A DNA stretch of 64,000 nucleotides from Saprospiraceae bacterium (GTDB taxonomy: Bacteria; Bacteroidota; Bacteroidia; Chitinophagales; Saprospiraceae): positions 355,501 through 419,500 of the forward strand of contig JADJOB010000002.1 of the NCBI GenBank assembly GCA_016714025.1, read 5' to 3'. Position numbers and translations under genes: made by a program. Below, one piece after another: positions 34,053 to 44,153 of the stretch; position 1 is the stretch's first letter; each line of letters begins with the position of its first letter. Below the pieces are notes generated by a model. It had not been told where the DNA came from. It saw only the letters and a list, made by a program, of their open reading frames with translations, and made no database searches.

Positions 34053-37000
34053 TTATGACTTAACCAACAAGCTATCAAGGAGTTGGATGGATTTTAAAAA
34101 ACCATTTACATGCTCAGCAATTAAAATAAGATTGGTATTTGATTGCTTAATACTAAATGAACTTCCAGGTGCTGCTACCCGTGCCAGCAGACTTTTAAAC
34201 AAATCGCTTTCATAAAATGGAGAAGTCGGATTGCTAATAAAATAACACTGTAGCTTTTTCTTTTTTAATATGACTCGTTCGAAACCCAAACGTTTTGAGA
34301 TCCACCGCAAGCGCAAACCGTTTAATAATTCTTCAACCTGGGTCGGAATCGGACCAAAACGATCTCTAAGTTGATTGCAATAATTTTGAATGCCTTCCTC
34401 ATTTTCAATTTTATCCAAAGCCTGGTATAAATTAAGGCGTTCCTGAATGCTTGCAACATAAGCATCCGGTATCAGCATTTCAATGTCGCTATCGATGACC
34501 ACATCCCGGATATAAGTTTTGTCCGGTTTGTTTTCATCTTCAAACAATTCCCGGAATTCATTTTCCTTAAGTTCAAGAATTGCTTCCTCTAAAATTCGTT
34601 GATAGGTTTCATATCCAATATCTGCAATAAAACCGCTTTGCTCTCCTCCCAATAGATTGCCGGCTCCACGAATATCCAAATCTCGCATAGCCACATTGAA
34701 GCCACTGCCCAAGTCAGAAAATTCTTCGATGGTTTTAAGTCTTTTACGAGCATCCATTGTCAAAGTAGAAGATGGCGGTGCCAATAAATAACAATAAGCT
34801 TTTCTGTTTGACCGGCCAACACGTCCACGGAGTTGATGCAGATCACTCAATCCAAATTGGTGTGCATTATTAATTAATATGGTATTGACATTGGGTATAT
34901 CCAAACCGGTTTCAATGATATTGGTACAAACCAACACATCAAATTTATGATCGATAAAATCTAATAGCACTTTTTCAAGTTTTTCTGCTTCCATTTGCCC
35001 GTGTGCAGATGCAATTTCAACAGAAGGACATAGTTTTTGTAAAATTGCTGAAACATCTGCCAGACTTTTCACTTTATTATGCACAAAAAATACCTGACCT
35101 CCGCGATAAACTTCATGAAGTATTGCTTCTTTTATTAAATTGTCATTATACACCCTTCGTTCTGTATGAATGGGTTGTCGATTTGGAGGAGGCGTTTGAA
35201 TAACACTCAAATCTCTTGCAGCCATCAAAGAGAACTGTAGAGTACGCGGAATAGGAGTTGCTGTCAGCGTAAGTGTATCAACATTGTGCTTTAATTGACG
35301 TAATTTTTCTTTAGAAGCAACACCAAATTTTTGTTCTTCGTCAATGATTAATAATCCAAGATCTTTAAATTTAATTTTCGAATTCAGTAAGCTGATGGTT
35401 CCGATAACCAAATCAATTTTACCTTCTTCCAATTGTTTCATAATTAAATTCTTCTCCTTTGTAGTCCGAAACCTGGATAAATAATTAACATCCACCGGAA
35501 ACTCTTTGAAGCGATCAGAAAATGTACGATAATGTTGCAATGCTAAAATAGTTGTTGGAACCAGAATCGCCACTTGTTTTCCATCTTGAATGGCTTTGAA
35601 AGCTGCTCTTACTGCAATCTCAGTTTTTCCAAAACCCACATCGCCACAGATTAAACGATCCATTGGATGCGGCTTTTCCATATCCCCTTTTACATCCACC
35701 GTTGCTTTAAACTGATCAGGAGTATCTTCATACATGAATGAAGCTTCTAATTCAGCCTGCAAATAATTATCAGGAGAAAATGCATATCCCTTTGATGCTT
35801 TACGAACACTGTATAGCTTAATTAATTCCTGAGCTATGTCTTTTACTTTCTGTTTGGTTCGCTGCTTTAAAAGTTTCCATTGATCTGAACCTAATTTACT
35901 TAGTGAAGGCTCGGTTCCTTCATTCCCAACAAATTTTGAAATTTTATGCAAAGAATGAATGCTGACATATAGAATATCGTTATTTCTATAAATTAAACGC
36001 ACAGCTTCCTGGAGTTGACCGTTAATATTAATTTTTTCCAATCCGGCAAATCGACCTACGCCATAATCCAGGTGCGTGACATAATCTCCCGATTGCAATT
36101 CGCGCAAAACTTTTAGACTTAATGCCTGGTCTTTGGTATAGCCCTGTTTGACTTTATAACCATGAAAACGAGAAAAAATCTGATGATCTGTATAACAAGC
36201 CAACTTTAAATCATGATCAATAAATCCTTCGCGCAGTGACTTAATTTCCGGAATATATTGAATTGCTGCTTTTAAGTCTTCAAAAATATTATGAAATCGT
36301 TCGATCTGTGCTGCACTGTTAGTACAAATAAACGCTTTATAAAACTTGGAATTTAATTTAGAAATATTTTCAATTAGCAAATTGAAATTTTTATTGAAAC
36401 TGGGCTGAGCTTCACAATTCACTCTTAAAATTGCCGGCTTTACTGCCGAATCCGGTTTACAATTATAAAATACTAATTTAAAACGCTCCAGGCTTTCAAC
36501 TAATACCGAAGAATCAATGAATTCCCGGTTTTGGACCATTGAAATAAAACGATCTTCGTCATAATGTTTCATTTTATCAGCCTGGCGGTTGGCCGCTAAA
36601 AAACATTTTTCAAATGTCTCAAGACAGGTATGAATATCTTTTACCCAAATCAGGGTATTCTCTGGTATAATTTCAAAAATATTTTTCCGAACTTCAGATT
36701 GATATTCGGAATAAATGGTTGGCACAATAGAAAAGTGCGCAATATTTTGTTTTGACAATTGCGATTCAGTTTCAAACTTTCGAATACTTTCAACCACAAT
36801 ATCATTTAATTCAATTCGATACGGTAAATCAGATGCATAAGAAAATACATCCAGGATACCCCCTCGTATAGAAAACTGCCCGGGTTCATAAACAAAATCC
36901 GTTCGTTGAAATCCAAAATCATTTAATTGAATCAAAATTTCATCCAAATCAATGAGACTTCCTGTTGAAAATTCAAGCCTGGAACTCTCAATGACCGTAC

Positions 37001-37409
37001 CAGGAATCATTTTTTCAAATATTGCCTCGGGATAAGTTACAATAATTCGAGCTTCCTTTTTACCAAATCGGTAAATAGCTTCTACCCGTTGTTGTACCTG
37101 GAAATTGTCCAATTCTTCATATTGACCGGGTCGTCTGAATGAATCGGGAAATAAATAAACAACATCCAGATTAGAAAACTGCTCTAAGTCATTCAGAAGA
37201 TATGCAGCCTCTTCTTTGTCATTGCAGATCACTAAAGTTGGAGTTTTGGATTGCAGAAAGCTTGAAAAAATCAAAAAGCTATCCCTGGATCCACACAGAC
37301 CCTCAATTATAATTTTTTGATGCTTGTTTTGATCCAATAAGCCAACAAGTTCCGTTGCTTTTGGATCCCGGGTTAAATAATCGTTTACCCGGATTATATC
37401 CTGCTCCAC
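34053..37409 (-). CDS. mfd: Transcription-repair coupling factor
   Basis: 1118 residues, full length. Mfd removes stalled RNA polymerase and recruits UvrA to the lesion. Domains in order: UvrB-homology region (~1-340) without a functional ATPase, RNA polymerase interaction domain at ~432-500 (GDYVTHLDYGVGRFAGLEKI), RecG-like translocase with Walker A GDVGFGKTE at 589-597 and DEEQ at 690-693, helicase motif VI QLRGRVGRS, and the C-terminal UvrA-inhibitory domain. The start is GTG at 37409; no ATG lies near the beginning. It ends just upstream of the lipoprotein gene on the same strand. Confidence 0.97.
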   Translation of the reverse strand: MEQDIIRVNDYLTRDPKATELVGLLDQNKHQKIIIEGLCGSRDSFLIFSSFLQSKTPTLVICNDKEEAAYLLNDLEQFSNLDVVYLFPDSFRRPGQYEELDNFQVQQRVEAIYRFGKKEARIIVTYPEAIFEKMIPGTVIESSRLEFSTGSLIDLDEILIQLNDFGFQRTDFVYEPGQFSIRGGILDVFSYASDLPYRIELNDIVVESIRKFETESQLSKQNIAHFSIVPTIYSEYQSEVRKNIFEIIPENTLIWVKDIHTCLETFEKCFLAANRQADKMKHYDEDRFISMVQNREFIDSSVLVESLERFKLVFYNCKPDSAVKPAILRVNCEAQPSFNKNFNLLIENISKLNSKFYKAFICTNSAAQIERFHNIFEDLKAAIQYIPEIKSLREGFIDHDLKLACYTDHQIFSRFHGYKVKQGYTKDQALSLKVLRELQSGDYVTHLDYGVGRFAGLEKININGQLQEAVRLIYRNNDILYVSIHSLHKISKFVGNEGTEPSLSKLGSDQWKLLKQRTKQKVKDIAQELIKLYSVRKASKGYAFSPDNYLQAELEASFMYEDTPDQFKATVDVKGDMEKPHPMDRLICGDVGFGKTEIAVRAAFKAIQDGKQVAILVPTTILALQHYRTFSDRFKEFPVDVNYLSRFRTTKEKNLIMKQLEEGKIDLVIGTISLLNSKIKFKDLGLLIIDEEQKFGVASKEKLRQLKHNVDTLTLTATPIPRTLQFSLMAARDLSVIQTPPPNRQPIHTERRVYNDNLIKEAILHEVYRGGQVFFVHNKVKSLADVSAILQKLCPSVEIASAHGQMEAEKLEKVLLDFIDHKFDVLVCTNIIETGLDIPNVNTILINNAHQFGLSDLHQLRGRVGRSNRKAYCYLLAPPSSTLTMDARKRLKTIEEFSDLGSGFNVAMRDLDIRGAGNLLGGEQSGFIADIGYETYQRILEEAILELKENEFRELFEDENKPDKTYIRDVVIDSDIEMLIPDAYVASIQERLNLYQALDKIENEEGIQNYCNQLRDRFGPIPTQVEELLNGLRLRWISKRLGFERVILKKKKLQCYFISNPTSPFYESDLFKSLLARVAAPGSSFSIKQSNTNLILIAEHVNGFLKSIQLLDSLLVKS

Positions 37410-37546
37410 ACTGCGAAGGTAAGGAATTAATTAAAAAGAACGAATCCAAATGAACGGTACAAGGTCATGAATTGCTTCCTCTATTTGAAATTAGCTATTT
37501 TATAATTACAATTTTTTAATCCTATGATTTAATCTGAATGCGGCCT

Positions 37547-37554
37547 TATCTTTG
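37547..37554 (+). promoter_or_regulatory. Candidate -7 box (TATCTTTG) for the GHMP kinase gene
   Basis: Exact TAnnTTTG match, 27 bases before the ATG at 37582, within the 172-base divergent gap with mfd. No -33 TTTG at the expected position. Confidence 0.55.
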
Positions 37555-37581
37555 AAGGTCTCTTAGTATTGGCTTAATTTC

Positions 37582-38412
37582 ATGAATTCAACAAATTTCT
37601 ATCCGTCAAAAATTCTTTTAGTAGGAGAATATACCATTCTCTCTGGAAATGCCGGATTGGCAATTCCATATACTAAAAAATACGCTCACTGGAAAAATGA
37701 AAGTAGTTCGGAGCATGAAATTTTGAAGGACTTAATCTTATATATTTCAGAGAATCCTACCTTATCAAAATACATTAATCTGCCAGAATTCAGAATTGAA
37801 ATTGACAATGGCTTGTATTTAGAAAGCACAATCCCTTACGGTTATGGCTTAGGAAGTTCGGGGACTCTTTGTGCAGCTATTTTGGATCGCTATGGAATCA
37901 ATTTACCTCTTCAAGTTCCTGAAATCTTTTCATTACTAAAAGAATTGGAACATTTTTTTCATGGTCAAAGTTCAGGTGTAGATCCTGCAGTTGCTTATTT
38001 TAAAAAATCAATATTCATTGAAAATAATGAGATTCAGATCGTGGACTTGCAATTTGATGATTTTATTGAAAACCATCGCATCCGATTAATAGATAGTAAG
38101 CTGGGAAGAAATACAGAAGCACTTGTTTCTGTATTTAAACAAAAATTAAATAATGAAGAATTCAGGCAAGTTCTTATTAATGAACTGGTTCCTGCTAATA
38201 AAAACTTAATTGAAGCGATACTGAGAGATCAATCCGATGCCATTTCAAGATACTGGGAACAGGTAAGTCGAATCAGTTATATACTTTTTGAAGAACTAAT
38301 ACCTGATTCAATGAAAGAGTTTTGGTATGAAGGTATACAAACCGGGAGCTATTATTGCAAGCTCTGCGGAGCAGGAGGTGGAGGCTATTTTTTGGTAAAA
38401 GATACTGAGTAA
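37582..38412 (+). CDS. GHMP kinase, mevalonate-kinase-like
   Basis: 276 residues. The three GHMP motifs are present: motif 1 KILLVGEYTIL near residue 10, motif 2 IPYGYGLGSSGTLCAA near residues 92-107 (phosphate-binding loop) and motif 3 KLCGAGGGGYFL near the C-terminus. It is close to the mevalonate kinase group of Bacteroidota, which would phosphorylate mevalonate for isoprenoid synthesis through the mevalonate route. Homoserine or other GHMP kinases are not excluded. It is transcribed alone, divergent from mfd, and no other mevalonate pathway gene is in the window. Confidence 0.75.
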   Translation: MNSTNFYPSKILLVGEYTILSGNAGLAIPYTKKYAHWKNESSSEHEILKDLILYISENPTLSKYINLPEFRIEIDNGLYLESTIPYGYGLGSSGTLCAAILDRYGINLPLQVPEIFSLLKELEHFFHGQSSGVDPAVAYFKKSIFIENNEIQIVDLQFDDFIENHRIRLIDSKLGRNTEALVSVFKQKLNNEEFRQVLINELVPANKNLIEAILRDQSDAISRYWEQVSRISYILFEELIPDSMKEFWYEGIQTGSYYCKLCGAGGGGYFLVKDTE

Positions 38413-38663
38413 AAAAAATCATTGAATTTGACACTATGTGAGTTGCAAATAGGATGTTTTCTCTACAGTCTATCAATTTTGGAATAATAATCAACCTTGC
38501 TCTTATAAAAAAATTTTGAATTTGGACTTTGAGTAAATTACAGGTGCTAGCCAATCTGTGTTTTAACATGTAGCAAGGTGTATCGCATATTAATTTTTAA
38601 ATTAAATTTTCCAATGAGAAGCCAATGATCTTAAGCCTAACATGCATGATTTGCCTATTAATC

Positions 38664-39221
38664 TCAAGCTTGTTTTTTAGAATGTATGATAAAAACAGGA
38701 GGAATATTAAATGCAGCAAATTCAAATGCTACGTTTCCGAATACCTGATTGTATAAATTTTTCTGAAAAAGGGAATAATGGATCTGGAGAAATGATGCAC
38801 CGGGTTTCAGTAATTTATTGCACAGCGTTAATATTTGCAGATGAAACGTTTCCGGCATAATAGCAAAAGGGATTGAAGAAACGATGGCATCAGCCTGTTG
38901 TATTCCTAATTTTTTGAATTGCTCTTCTAAATTTTCTGCTGAATCTAATATAACGTGCAAACGATCGTCGTTTAAAGCTTTTAACTTAGTACAAAAGGTT
39001 TCATTGACTTCAAAAACATATAAACGTGCATCTTTATTAAGTTTTTTTAATAGGTGTTTGGTAATTGCTCCATCTCCGCCTCCCAATTCCACTATTATAG
39101 ATATTTCACTAAAATCAAGCATTCCAGCAAGTGCTTTTCCTGCGTAATTCGAAGTTTGAATTACGGTGCCCATCGTTTTCATGTTTCTAAGGCTCTCCTG
39201 TAAAAAACTAAACTTGCTCAT
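38664..39221 (-). CDS. Class I SAM-dependent methyltransferase, phospholipid N-methyltransferase-like
   Basis: 185 residues. SAM motif I VELGGGDGAITKHLL and post-I acidic FEVNE are followed by a PF-type loop SSIPFAIM where DNA/rRNA adenine methyltransferases have NPPY. It resembles short PmtA-like phospholipid N-methyltransferases and rRNA adenine methyltransferase-like proteins. The ATG overlaps the OmpA-like gene stop as ATGA. It is last in the lpxK-remB-cinA run of genes. Substrate not established. Confidence 0.72.
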   Translation of the reverse strand: MSKFSFLQESLRNMKTMGTVIQTSNYAGKALAGMLDFSEISIIVELGGGDGAITKHLLKKLNKDARLYVFEVNETFCTKLKALNDDRLHVILDSAENLEEQFKKLGIQQADAIVSSIPFAIMPETFHLQILTLCNKLLKPGASFLQIHYSLFQKNLYNQVFGNVAFEFAAFNIPPVFIIHSKKQA

Positions 39222-41413
39222 TTTTTAAGCCCATTTAAATAGTTAAGATACCGAACTAAATCGGCATTTTCAACAACATGATCGATAATTTGCGTTCTGC
39301 TCAATTTGATACCGTCTTTAAAAACATAAATTTCAGGCTTTTCACTAGTTGGAACGGCTACGCTTGAAATTGCTGCAAACGCCTCATCAAAGCCTTTATA
39401 GATTCCTAAATAATAATTATAAGCTGCTTCATCTGAATCTTGTTCCATAAAAAATTGCCCACCCAAATTTTTCATGAACGGATGATTTAATACAGCCTGA
39501 GATTTTCCTAAAAATAGAGAATAGCTAATCCCTTTTCGCAAACTGCTAAAATTCAATTCCTGGTCTGGAATTAAGGCAGCTGGCATGGGTGATTTTATAT
39601 AGTTTATTTGAATTGGAAGCTGCTCAGGTACTGTGAATTGATATTCGATTCTCTTATTAAACTTTTCTGAAAGTAAAGAAGGTTTTCCATTGATTTTTAC
39701 TTTTGCTTTTGGAAAAGAAGCACCTAATCCAAATACTTTAATTCTGGTTTTTTGAATTCCATTTGATTCCAAATAATTTCTAAGCTCATTTGCTTTTTGA
39801 ATTGAAAAATAAAGATTTATTGGGGTTGGAGATTCTTCAAAAGCATGGCCAAACAGATCAACCGTCAAACCGGGATAAATTTTCATCCATTCAAGCAATT
39901 GAGCAGCAATTTTTTGATTTTTAGGATCAGAAAATAATTCTTGATCTTTATAATAAAAGGGTTCAGCGTTAAATTCTTTCCACTCCTGGTCTTTATTACT
40001 TTTAAATACCCCACTATTCTTTCCAAACAGTGCGTTTTGGTCATTTAATGCTATATCTACCAGGATGGTCAATGGACTTCCTTTGGGTAACTGCAATTGT
40101 TCTTCCAACTCATCGTGAAAAAATGCTTTAAACAAATCGAATCCACCCTGGCTGTTTGATTTTCTATTCGAACTAAAAAAACCTGTCAATCCATCGGTGC
40201 TTAATATGAAATTTTTGTCATCACCCGCAGAGTTAATAGGGATTCCTAAATTGATTGGTTTTTCCCATTGTTCTGCTTCAGGATGAAACTTAGTTTTAAA
40301 AATATCATAACCACCAATTGCATTTAAATTGTTAGAAGAAAAATAAAGTGTTTGTCCGTCATTTGCAAGAAAAGGATTCTCTTCATTAAAAGGTCCATTT
40401 ACAGTCGCTCCCAAATTAATTGCAGCGGTCCAAATAGAATCACGCAATATTGATAGATACAAATCATAACCCCCATATCCACCCATTCTGCAACTTGAAA
40501 AGATTAAAATGCTGTCTTGAAATAAAGTCATGGAATGATCCCCAATTTCTGGATACAGTGGACCTTTAAATTCCGGGTATTTTATATGCATTTCATCATC
40601 TTGGAATGGATCATATATGTAGTTGCATTTTTGATTTGTGCGGTATTGAATTATAATTGGGGAATTATCCATAAAACCTACAACTGCATCATGCATGCTG
40701 CTATTCCATCCAGCTTGTAAACGAGGCAATACAGTCCAAACTTCCCCATGTTCTGTTACCTTAAATACATCCGAAAAATAAAAACCATTTTTATCATCTA
40801 CCAGTCCAAGTTCATTTCGTTTACCACCTTCATTTCCTGTTCGCTTGGCACTTAGAAAATAAATTCCATTTTGTGTTTTATGCGGAAAAATTGCATATTC
40901 ATCCTCTCGCGAATTAATGGTAGTACTTAGAGGCACTACAAATGCCATGGCAGGTTTTCTTTTTATTAATTTTCCAGATTTACACCGCAACAATTCGTTT
41001 TTACAAAATGAAACATCTTTATGTTGTTTTGAAATTTGTTGCAGGTATTTCTTATAGTATCGTTGTGCTTGATCAAATTCATTGAGTTGTTGAAAAATTT
41101 GAGCCCGGTAGAACAGGAGTTCCTTTTCGCCTGATAATTTTTCAAGCTGCTCAAAACATTTTGATGAAAATTCTAGATCATTGGCAAAGTAACTACTCAT
41201 TGCCGCCTCCAATAAATCATCCTTATTTTGAGAATGGCTAACCGCTGTGTTTCGGAAAGCTGCTGTAGCAGCATAGTAATCCTTTATTTTATAGGCCAAT
41301 CTGGCCTGCTGCAACAAATTGTTATCTGTCTGTGCGATTAAAGAGTATAAATTGCTTGTCAAAAACCACAGACAGGCAATTACTACTAAAATTCGCTTCC
41401 AAAAATAACACAT
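39218..41413 (-). CDS. TPR/PD40/OmpA-like envelope protein
   Basis: 731 residues. N-terminal signal segment (~5-28), TPR-like helices at ~35-150, then a WD40/PD40 beta-propeller at ~165-430 with three clear repeats (SSCRMGGYGGYDLYLS, FSSNNLNAIGGYDIFKT, FSSNRKSNSQGGFDLFKA). An OmpA-like module follows at ~500-610 (VDLFGHAFEES, NLYFSIQKANELRNYLESNG). The usual peptidoglycan-binding Asp (GHTD) and Arg (LSxxRA) are replaced by HAF and QKA. It resembles the PorE/OmpA family of T9SS and gliding genomes, with an extra ~110-residue tail. The start overlaps the E2 stop by one base (TAATG). Confidence 0.82.
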   Translation of the reverse strand: MCYFWKRILVVIACLWFLTSNLYSLIAQTDNNLLQQARLAYKIKDYYAATAAFRNTAVSHSQNKDDLLEAAMSSYFANDLEFSSKCFEQLEKLSGEKELLFYRAQIFQQLNEFDQAQRYYKKYLQQISKQHKDVSFCKNELLRCKSGKLIKRKPAMAFVVPLSTTINSREDEYAIFPHKTQNGIYFLSAKRTGNEGGKRNELGLVDDKNGFYFSDVFKVTEHGEVWTVLPRLQAGWNSSMHDAVVGFMDNSPIIIQYRTNQKCNYIYDPFQDDEMHIKYPEFKGPLYPEIGDHSMTLFQDSILIFSSCRMGGYGGYDLYLSILRDSIWTAAINLGATVNGPFNEENPFLANDGQTLYFSSNNLNAIGGYDIFKTKFHPEAEQWEKPINLGIPINSAGDDKNFILSTDGLTGFFSSNRKSNSQGGFDLFKAFFHDELEEQLQLPKGSPLTILVDIALNDQNALFGKNSGVFKSNKDQEWKEFNAEPFYYKDQELFSDPKNQKIAAQLLEWMKIYPGLTVDLFGHAFEESPTPINLYFSIQKANELRNYLESNGIQKTRIKVFGLGASFPKAKVKINGKPSLLSEKFNKRIEYQFTVPEQLPIQINYIKSPMPAALIPDQELNFSSLRKGISYSLFLGKSQAVLNHPFMKNLGGQFFMEQDSDEAAYNYYLGIYKGFDEAFAAISSVAVPTSEKPEIYVFKDGIKLSRTQIIDHVVENADLVRYLNYLNGLKK

Positions 41414-42717
41414 TAAACAGTTTGCTTAAAGTCAAATTGCTCAAGATAATCCGCAACCCGCTTGATAAATGAACCCCCTAATGCACCATCAACCACTCTG
41501 TGATCATAGGACATGGATAAAAACATCATGTGCCGGATGCCAATGGTATCTCCCTGTGGGGTTTCTATTACCGCTGGTTTTTTTCGAATTGCACCCGTTG
41601 CCATTATGGCAACTTGTGGTTGGTTGATAATTGGTGTGCCCATCACATTTCCAAAAGTACCTACATTGGTAAGGGTAAATGTACCCTCCTGAATTTCATC
41701 TGGTTTTAATTTATTATTTCGCGCACGTTCAGCAAGATCATTAACCTGATAGGTTAAGCCTGCTAAATTTAAACGGTCTGCATTTTTAATTACTGGTACA
41801 ATTAAATTTCCAGTTGGCAGGGCAGCAGCCATTCCAATATTAATATCAAGTTTTCGGATGATTTGAGTTCCCTGAACAGAAATGTTAATCATTGGAAAGT
41901 CTTTGATTGACTTTGCAATTGCTTCGATAAAAATTGGAGTAAAAGTGATTTTCTGATTGTATTTCTTTTGAAACAAATCTTTAATCTTGTCTCTCCATTG
42001 CACTAAATTGGTAACATCCACTTCTACAAATGAAGTAACATGTGGAGAAGTTTGCTTACTCATTACCATATGATCTGCAATCAATTTACGCATTCTGTCC
42101 ATTTCGATGATTTCAACATTACCCGAAATGGATTTTGCTGCTTGAGGAGCAACTGGTGGAGTAGCTGGAATAAATTGACTGGCTTGTGAAGGAGCTTGAA
42201 CTGATTTATTTTGGGCAATAAAATTCATTAAATCTCTTTTGGTCAGCCGACCCTCTAATCCGGAGCCTGCAATGCCATCCAGTTGTTGCATGGAAATGTG
42301 CTCCTCTTTTGCGATGTTTCTAACAAGTGGAGAGTAAAATCGGGTGGATTCAGATTTTTGAATGCTCGGGGGCATTTGAGGAGTTGGCTGAGTTACTGCC
42401 GATCCAGCCTGCTGAGGTGCTTCCTGGATTAAATTGGGTACAATGGCAGGGGAATCCTTAACTGCACTCGCTGCTCCAGCGGTCTCAATAACTGCAATGA
42501 CCTTCCCGATGGCTACCACGTCATTTTCTTTAAAAAGCAGTTCGGATAGGATCCCCTTTGCAGGCGAAGGAATTTCACTATCTACTTTATCTGTAGCGAT
42601 TTCAAGGATAGTTTCATCCAATTCTACCGGATCTCCTGGCTTTTTAAGCCATTTAAGTATGGTGGCCTCCATGATGCTTTCGCCCATTTTAGGCATGATA
42701 AGTTCGACTTTCGCCAT
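41413..42717 (-). CDS. 2-oxo acid dehydrogenase E2 (dihydrolipoyllysine acyltransferase)
   Basis: 434 residues. N-terminal lipoyl domain with Lys44 in ATDKVDSE, a Pro/Ala/Gln-rich hinge (~85-125), a peripheral subunit-binding domain at ~130-170 (SPLVRNIAKEEHISMQQLDGIAGSGLEGRLTKRD), and the catalytic acyltransferase domain ending in SYDHRVVDG with His406 and Asp410. It transfers an acyl group from the lipoyl arm to CoA as the core of a pyruvate, 2-oxoglutarate or branched-chain complex; the substrate class is not fixed from sequence. E1 and E3 genes are not adjacent. The gene is isolated by function from its envelope neighbours. Confidence 0.92.
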   Translation of the reverse strand: MAKVELIMPKMGESIMEATILKWLKKPGDPVELDETILEIATDKVDSEIPSPAKGILSELLFKENDVVAIGKVIAVIETAGAASAVKDSPAIVPNLIQEAPQQAGSAVTQPTPQMPPSIQKSESTRFYSPLVRNIAKEEHISMQQLDGIAGSGLEGRLTKRDLMNFIAQNKSVQAPSQASQFIPATPPVAPQAAKSISGNVEIIEMDRMRKLIADHMVMSKQTSPHVTSFVEVDVTNLVQWRDKIKDLFQKKYNQKITFTPIFIEAIAKSIKDFPMINISVQGTQIIRKLDINIGMAAALPTGNLIVPVIKNADRLNLAGLTYQVNDLAERARNNKLKPDEIQEGTFTLTNVGTFGNVMGTPIINQPQVAIMATGAIRKKPAVIETPQGDTIGIRHMMFLSMSYDHRVVDGALGGSFIKRVADYLEQFDFKQTV

Positions 42718-42895
42718 TTTGAAAATTTGGGTAAAAATAAAACAGATTTGGCGGATTCTGAGAATGCAATTCCTTAATTTAGAAGCTTTTAAAATATAAC
42801 GAAGTCATAATACAGCTTATAAATATTAATTTTATTAATATTTGATTTTTACCAAGCACTAAGACTAATTAAACTTCAGCTAATTAGTGATTGCT

Positions 42896-44143
42896 TTAGA
42901 AGGATTGCCTTTTTAAAAATTTCCAAAATAAGATCATGGCAAACGTCGAACTGGCTTCGATATTTCGAATTCGATCCCGGGTGAACTGAAATTTTTTTGT
43001 TTCAATATTCTCTTTGGTTCCATAGGCGATCCAAACGGTCCCAACTGGTTTTTCAGGAGTCCCGCCACCAGGACCTGCAATGCCACTTGTTGCAATGGCA
43101 AAATCAGAATTAAATTTCTCGCAAACCCCTTTTACCATTGCAATTACACAAGCTTCACTAACCGCTCCATTGGTTTCTAAAATTTCTGGAGCCACATTTA
43201 ATAAGGATTCTTTAATATGATTTTGATATGCCACAACTGAGCCTAAAAAATAATCAGAAGCACCAGGTACGGAACTGATTTGATGTGCCAAGTGACCTCC
43301 CGTACAACTTTCTGCAGTCACTAAAGTTTTTTTACCATTTCTAAGTAAGTTGCCAATTTCTTTTTCAAGACTTGTTTGACCAATTCCGATAATTGCAGTT
43401 TCCAATTCGGTTTGAATCATGTTGATAAAATGATCCAATTCAACCTGGATAAACTCTTTATCATTTCCAGATGTGGTAAGTCTAACTTTTACTTGTCCTT
43501 GGGAAGGAAGATAAGCAATCGAAATATGCGCCGGCATGTTGCTCAACAAAGGCTCGATGCGGGCAGCTATTTCAGTTTCTCCCATTCCAACTGTGTACAC
43601 CGTTTGGTGTATTATATGCTTATCTGATTGAAATGACCTTAGTTTTGGAATTACTCCATGTTGCATAATAAATTCCATTTCATAAGGCACCCCTGGCATA
43701 GAAATATAAATTTTTCCTTCCTGTTCAATCCACATCCCTAAAGCTGTCCCCATTTGATTATCTAACAATAAGGATCGGTCCGGCATATAACATTGATGCA
43801 ATTGCCGTTCTGTAACTTCAATTCCCCGAGGTTTTAAAATTTTTTCAAGATGTTCTTTTTGGATCTCATTAAACACAAGGGGCCGTTTTAAAAAATCTGC
43901 CAGTGTTTTCTTTGTAATATCGTCTTTGGTTGGACCCAATCCACCAGTCATTAAAATAATATCCGATTGTTGCGAACTTTCAGTAAGTGCACGTTGGATT
44001 TCATCTTCCTGATCTGCAACTGTCCACTTTTTAAAAATTTGAAGGCCTTCCTGATACAATAATTTAGCTATGGATGAAGCATTGGAATCAATAACTTGTC
44101 CTAACAATATTTCATCACCTATTACTATTAAAGAAATTTTCAT
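42896..44143 (-). CDS. cinA: Competence/damage-inducible protein CinA (NMN deamidase/ADP-ribose pyrophosphatase type)
   Basis: 415 residues from ATG 44143; an upstream TTG at 44164 would overlap the next gene by 11 bases and add an unconserved tail, so it is rejected. The N-terminal MoCF-like domain (IVIGDEILLGQVIDSN, MTGGLGPTKDDITK) hydrolyses ADP-ribose in characterised members. The C-terminal PncC-type domain (AESCTGGHLAHQISSVPGASDYFLGSVVAYQN, TSGIAGPGGGTPEKPVGTVW) deamidates NMN in pyridine-nucleotide salvage. Stop and start spacing to the RemB-like gene is ten bases, on the same strand. Confidence 0.93.
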   Translation of the reverse strand: MKISLIVIGDEILLGQVIDSNASSIAKLLYQEGLQIFKKWTVADQEDEIQRALTESSQQSDIILMTGGLGPTKDDITKKTLADFLKRPLVFNEIQKEHLEKILKPRGIEVTERQLHQCYMPDRSLLLDNQMGTALGMWIEQEGKIYISMPGVPYEMEFIMQHGVIPKLRSFQSDKHIIHQTVYTVGMGETEIAARIEPLLSNMPAHISIAYLPSQGQVKVRLTTSGNDKEFIQVELDHFINMIQTELETAIIGIGQTSLEKEIGNLLRNGKKTLVTAESCTGGHLAHQISSVPGASDYFLGSVVAYQNHIKESLLNVAPEILETNGAVSEACVIAMVKGVCEKFNSDFAIATSGIAGPGGGTPEKPVGTVWIAYGTKENIETKKFQFTRDRIRNIEASSTFAMILFWKFLKRQSF

Positions 44144-44153
44144 TTGCCTATGA

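Noticed and set aside
37414..37421. TACCTTCG box upstream of mfd
   Set aside because: It lies only five bases before the GTG start, too near for a -7 element unless the transcript is leaderless; not annotated.
38273..38569. 98-residue minus-strand open frame after the GHMP kinase
   Set aside because: Overlaps the kinase 3' end and is Leu/Ile/Arg-rich with no conserved pattern.
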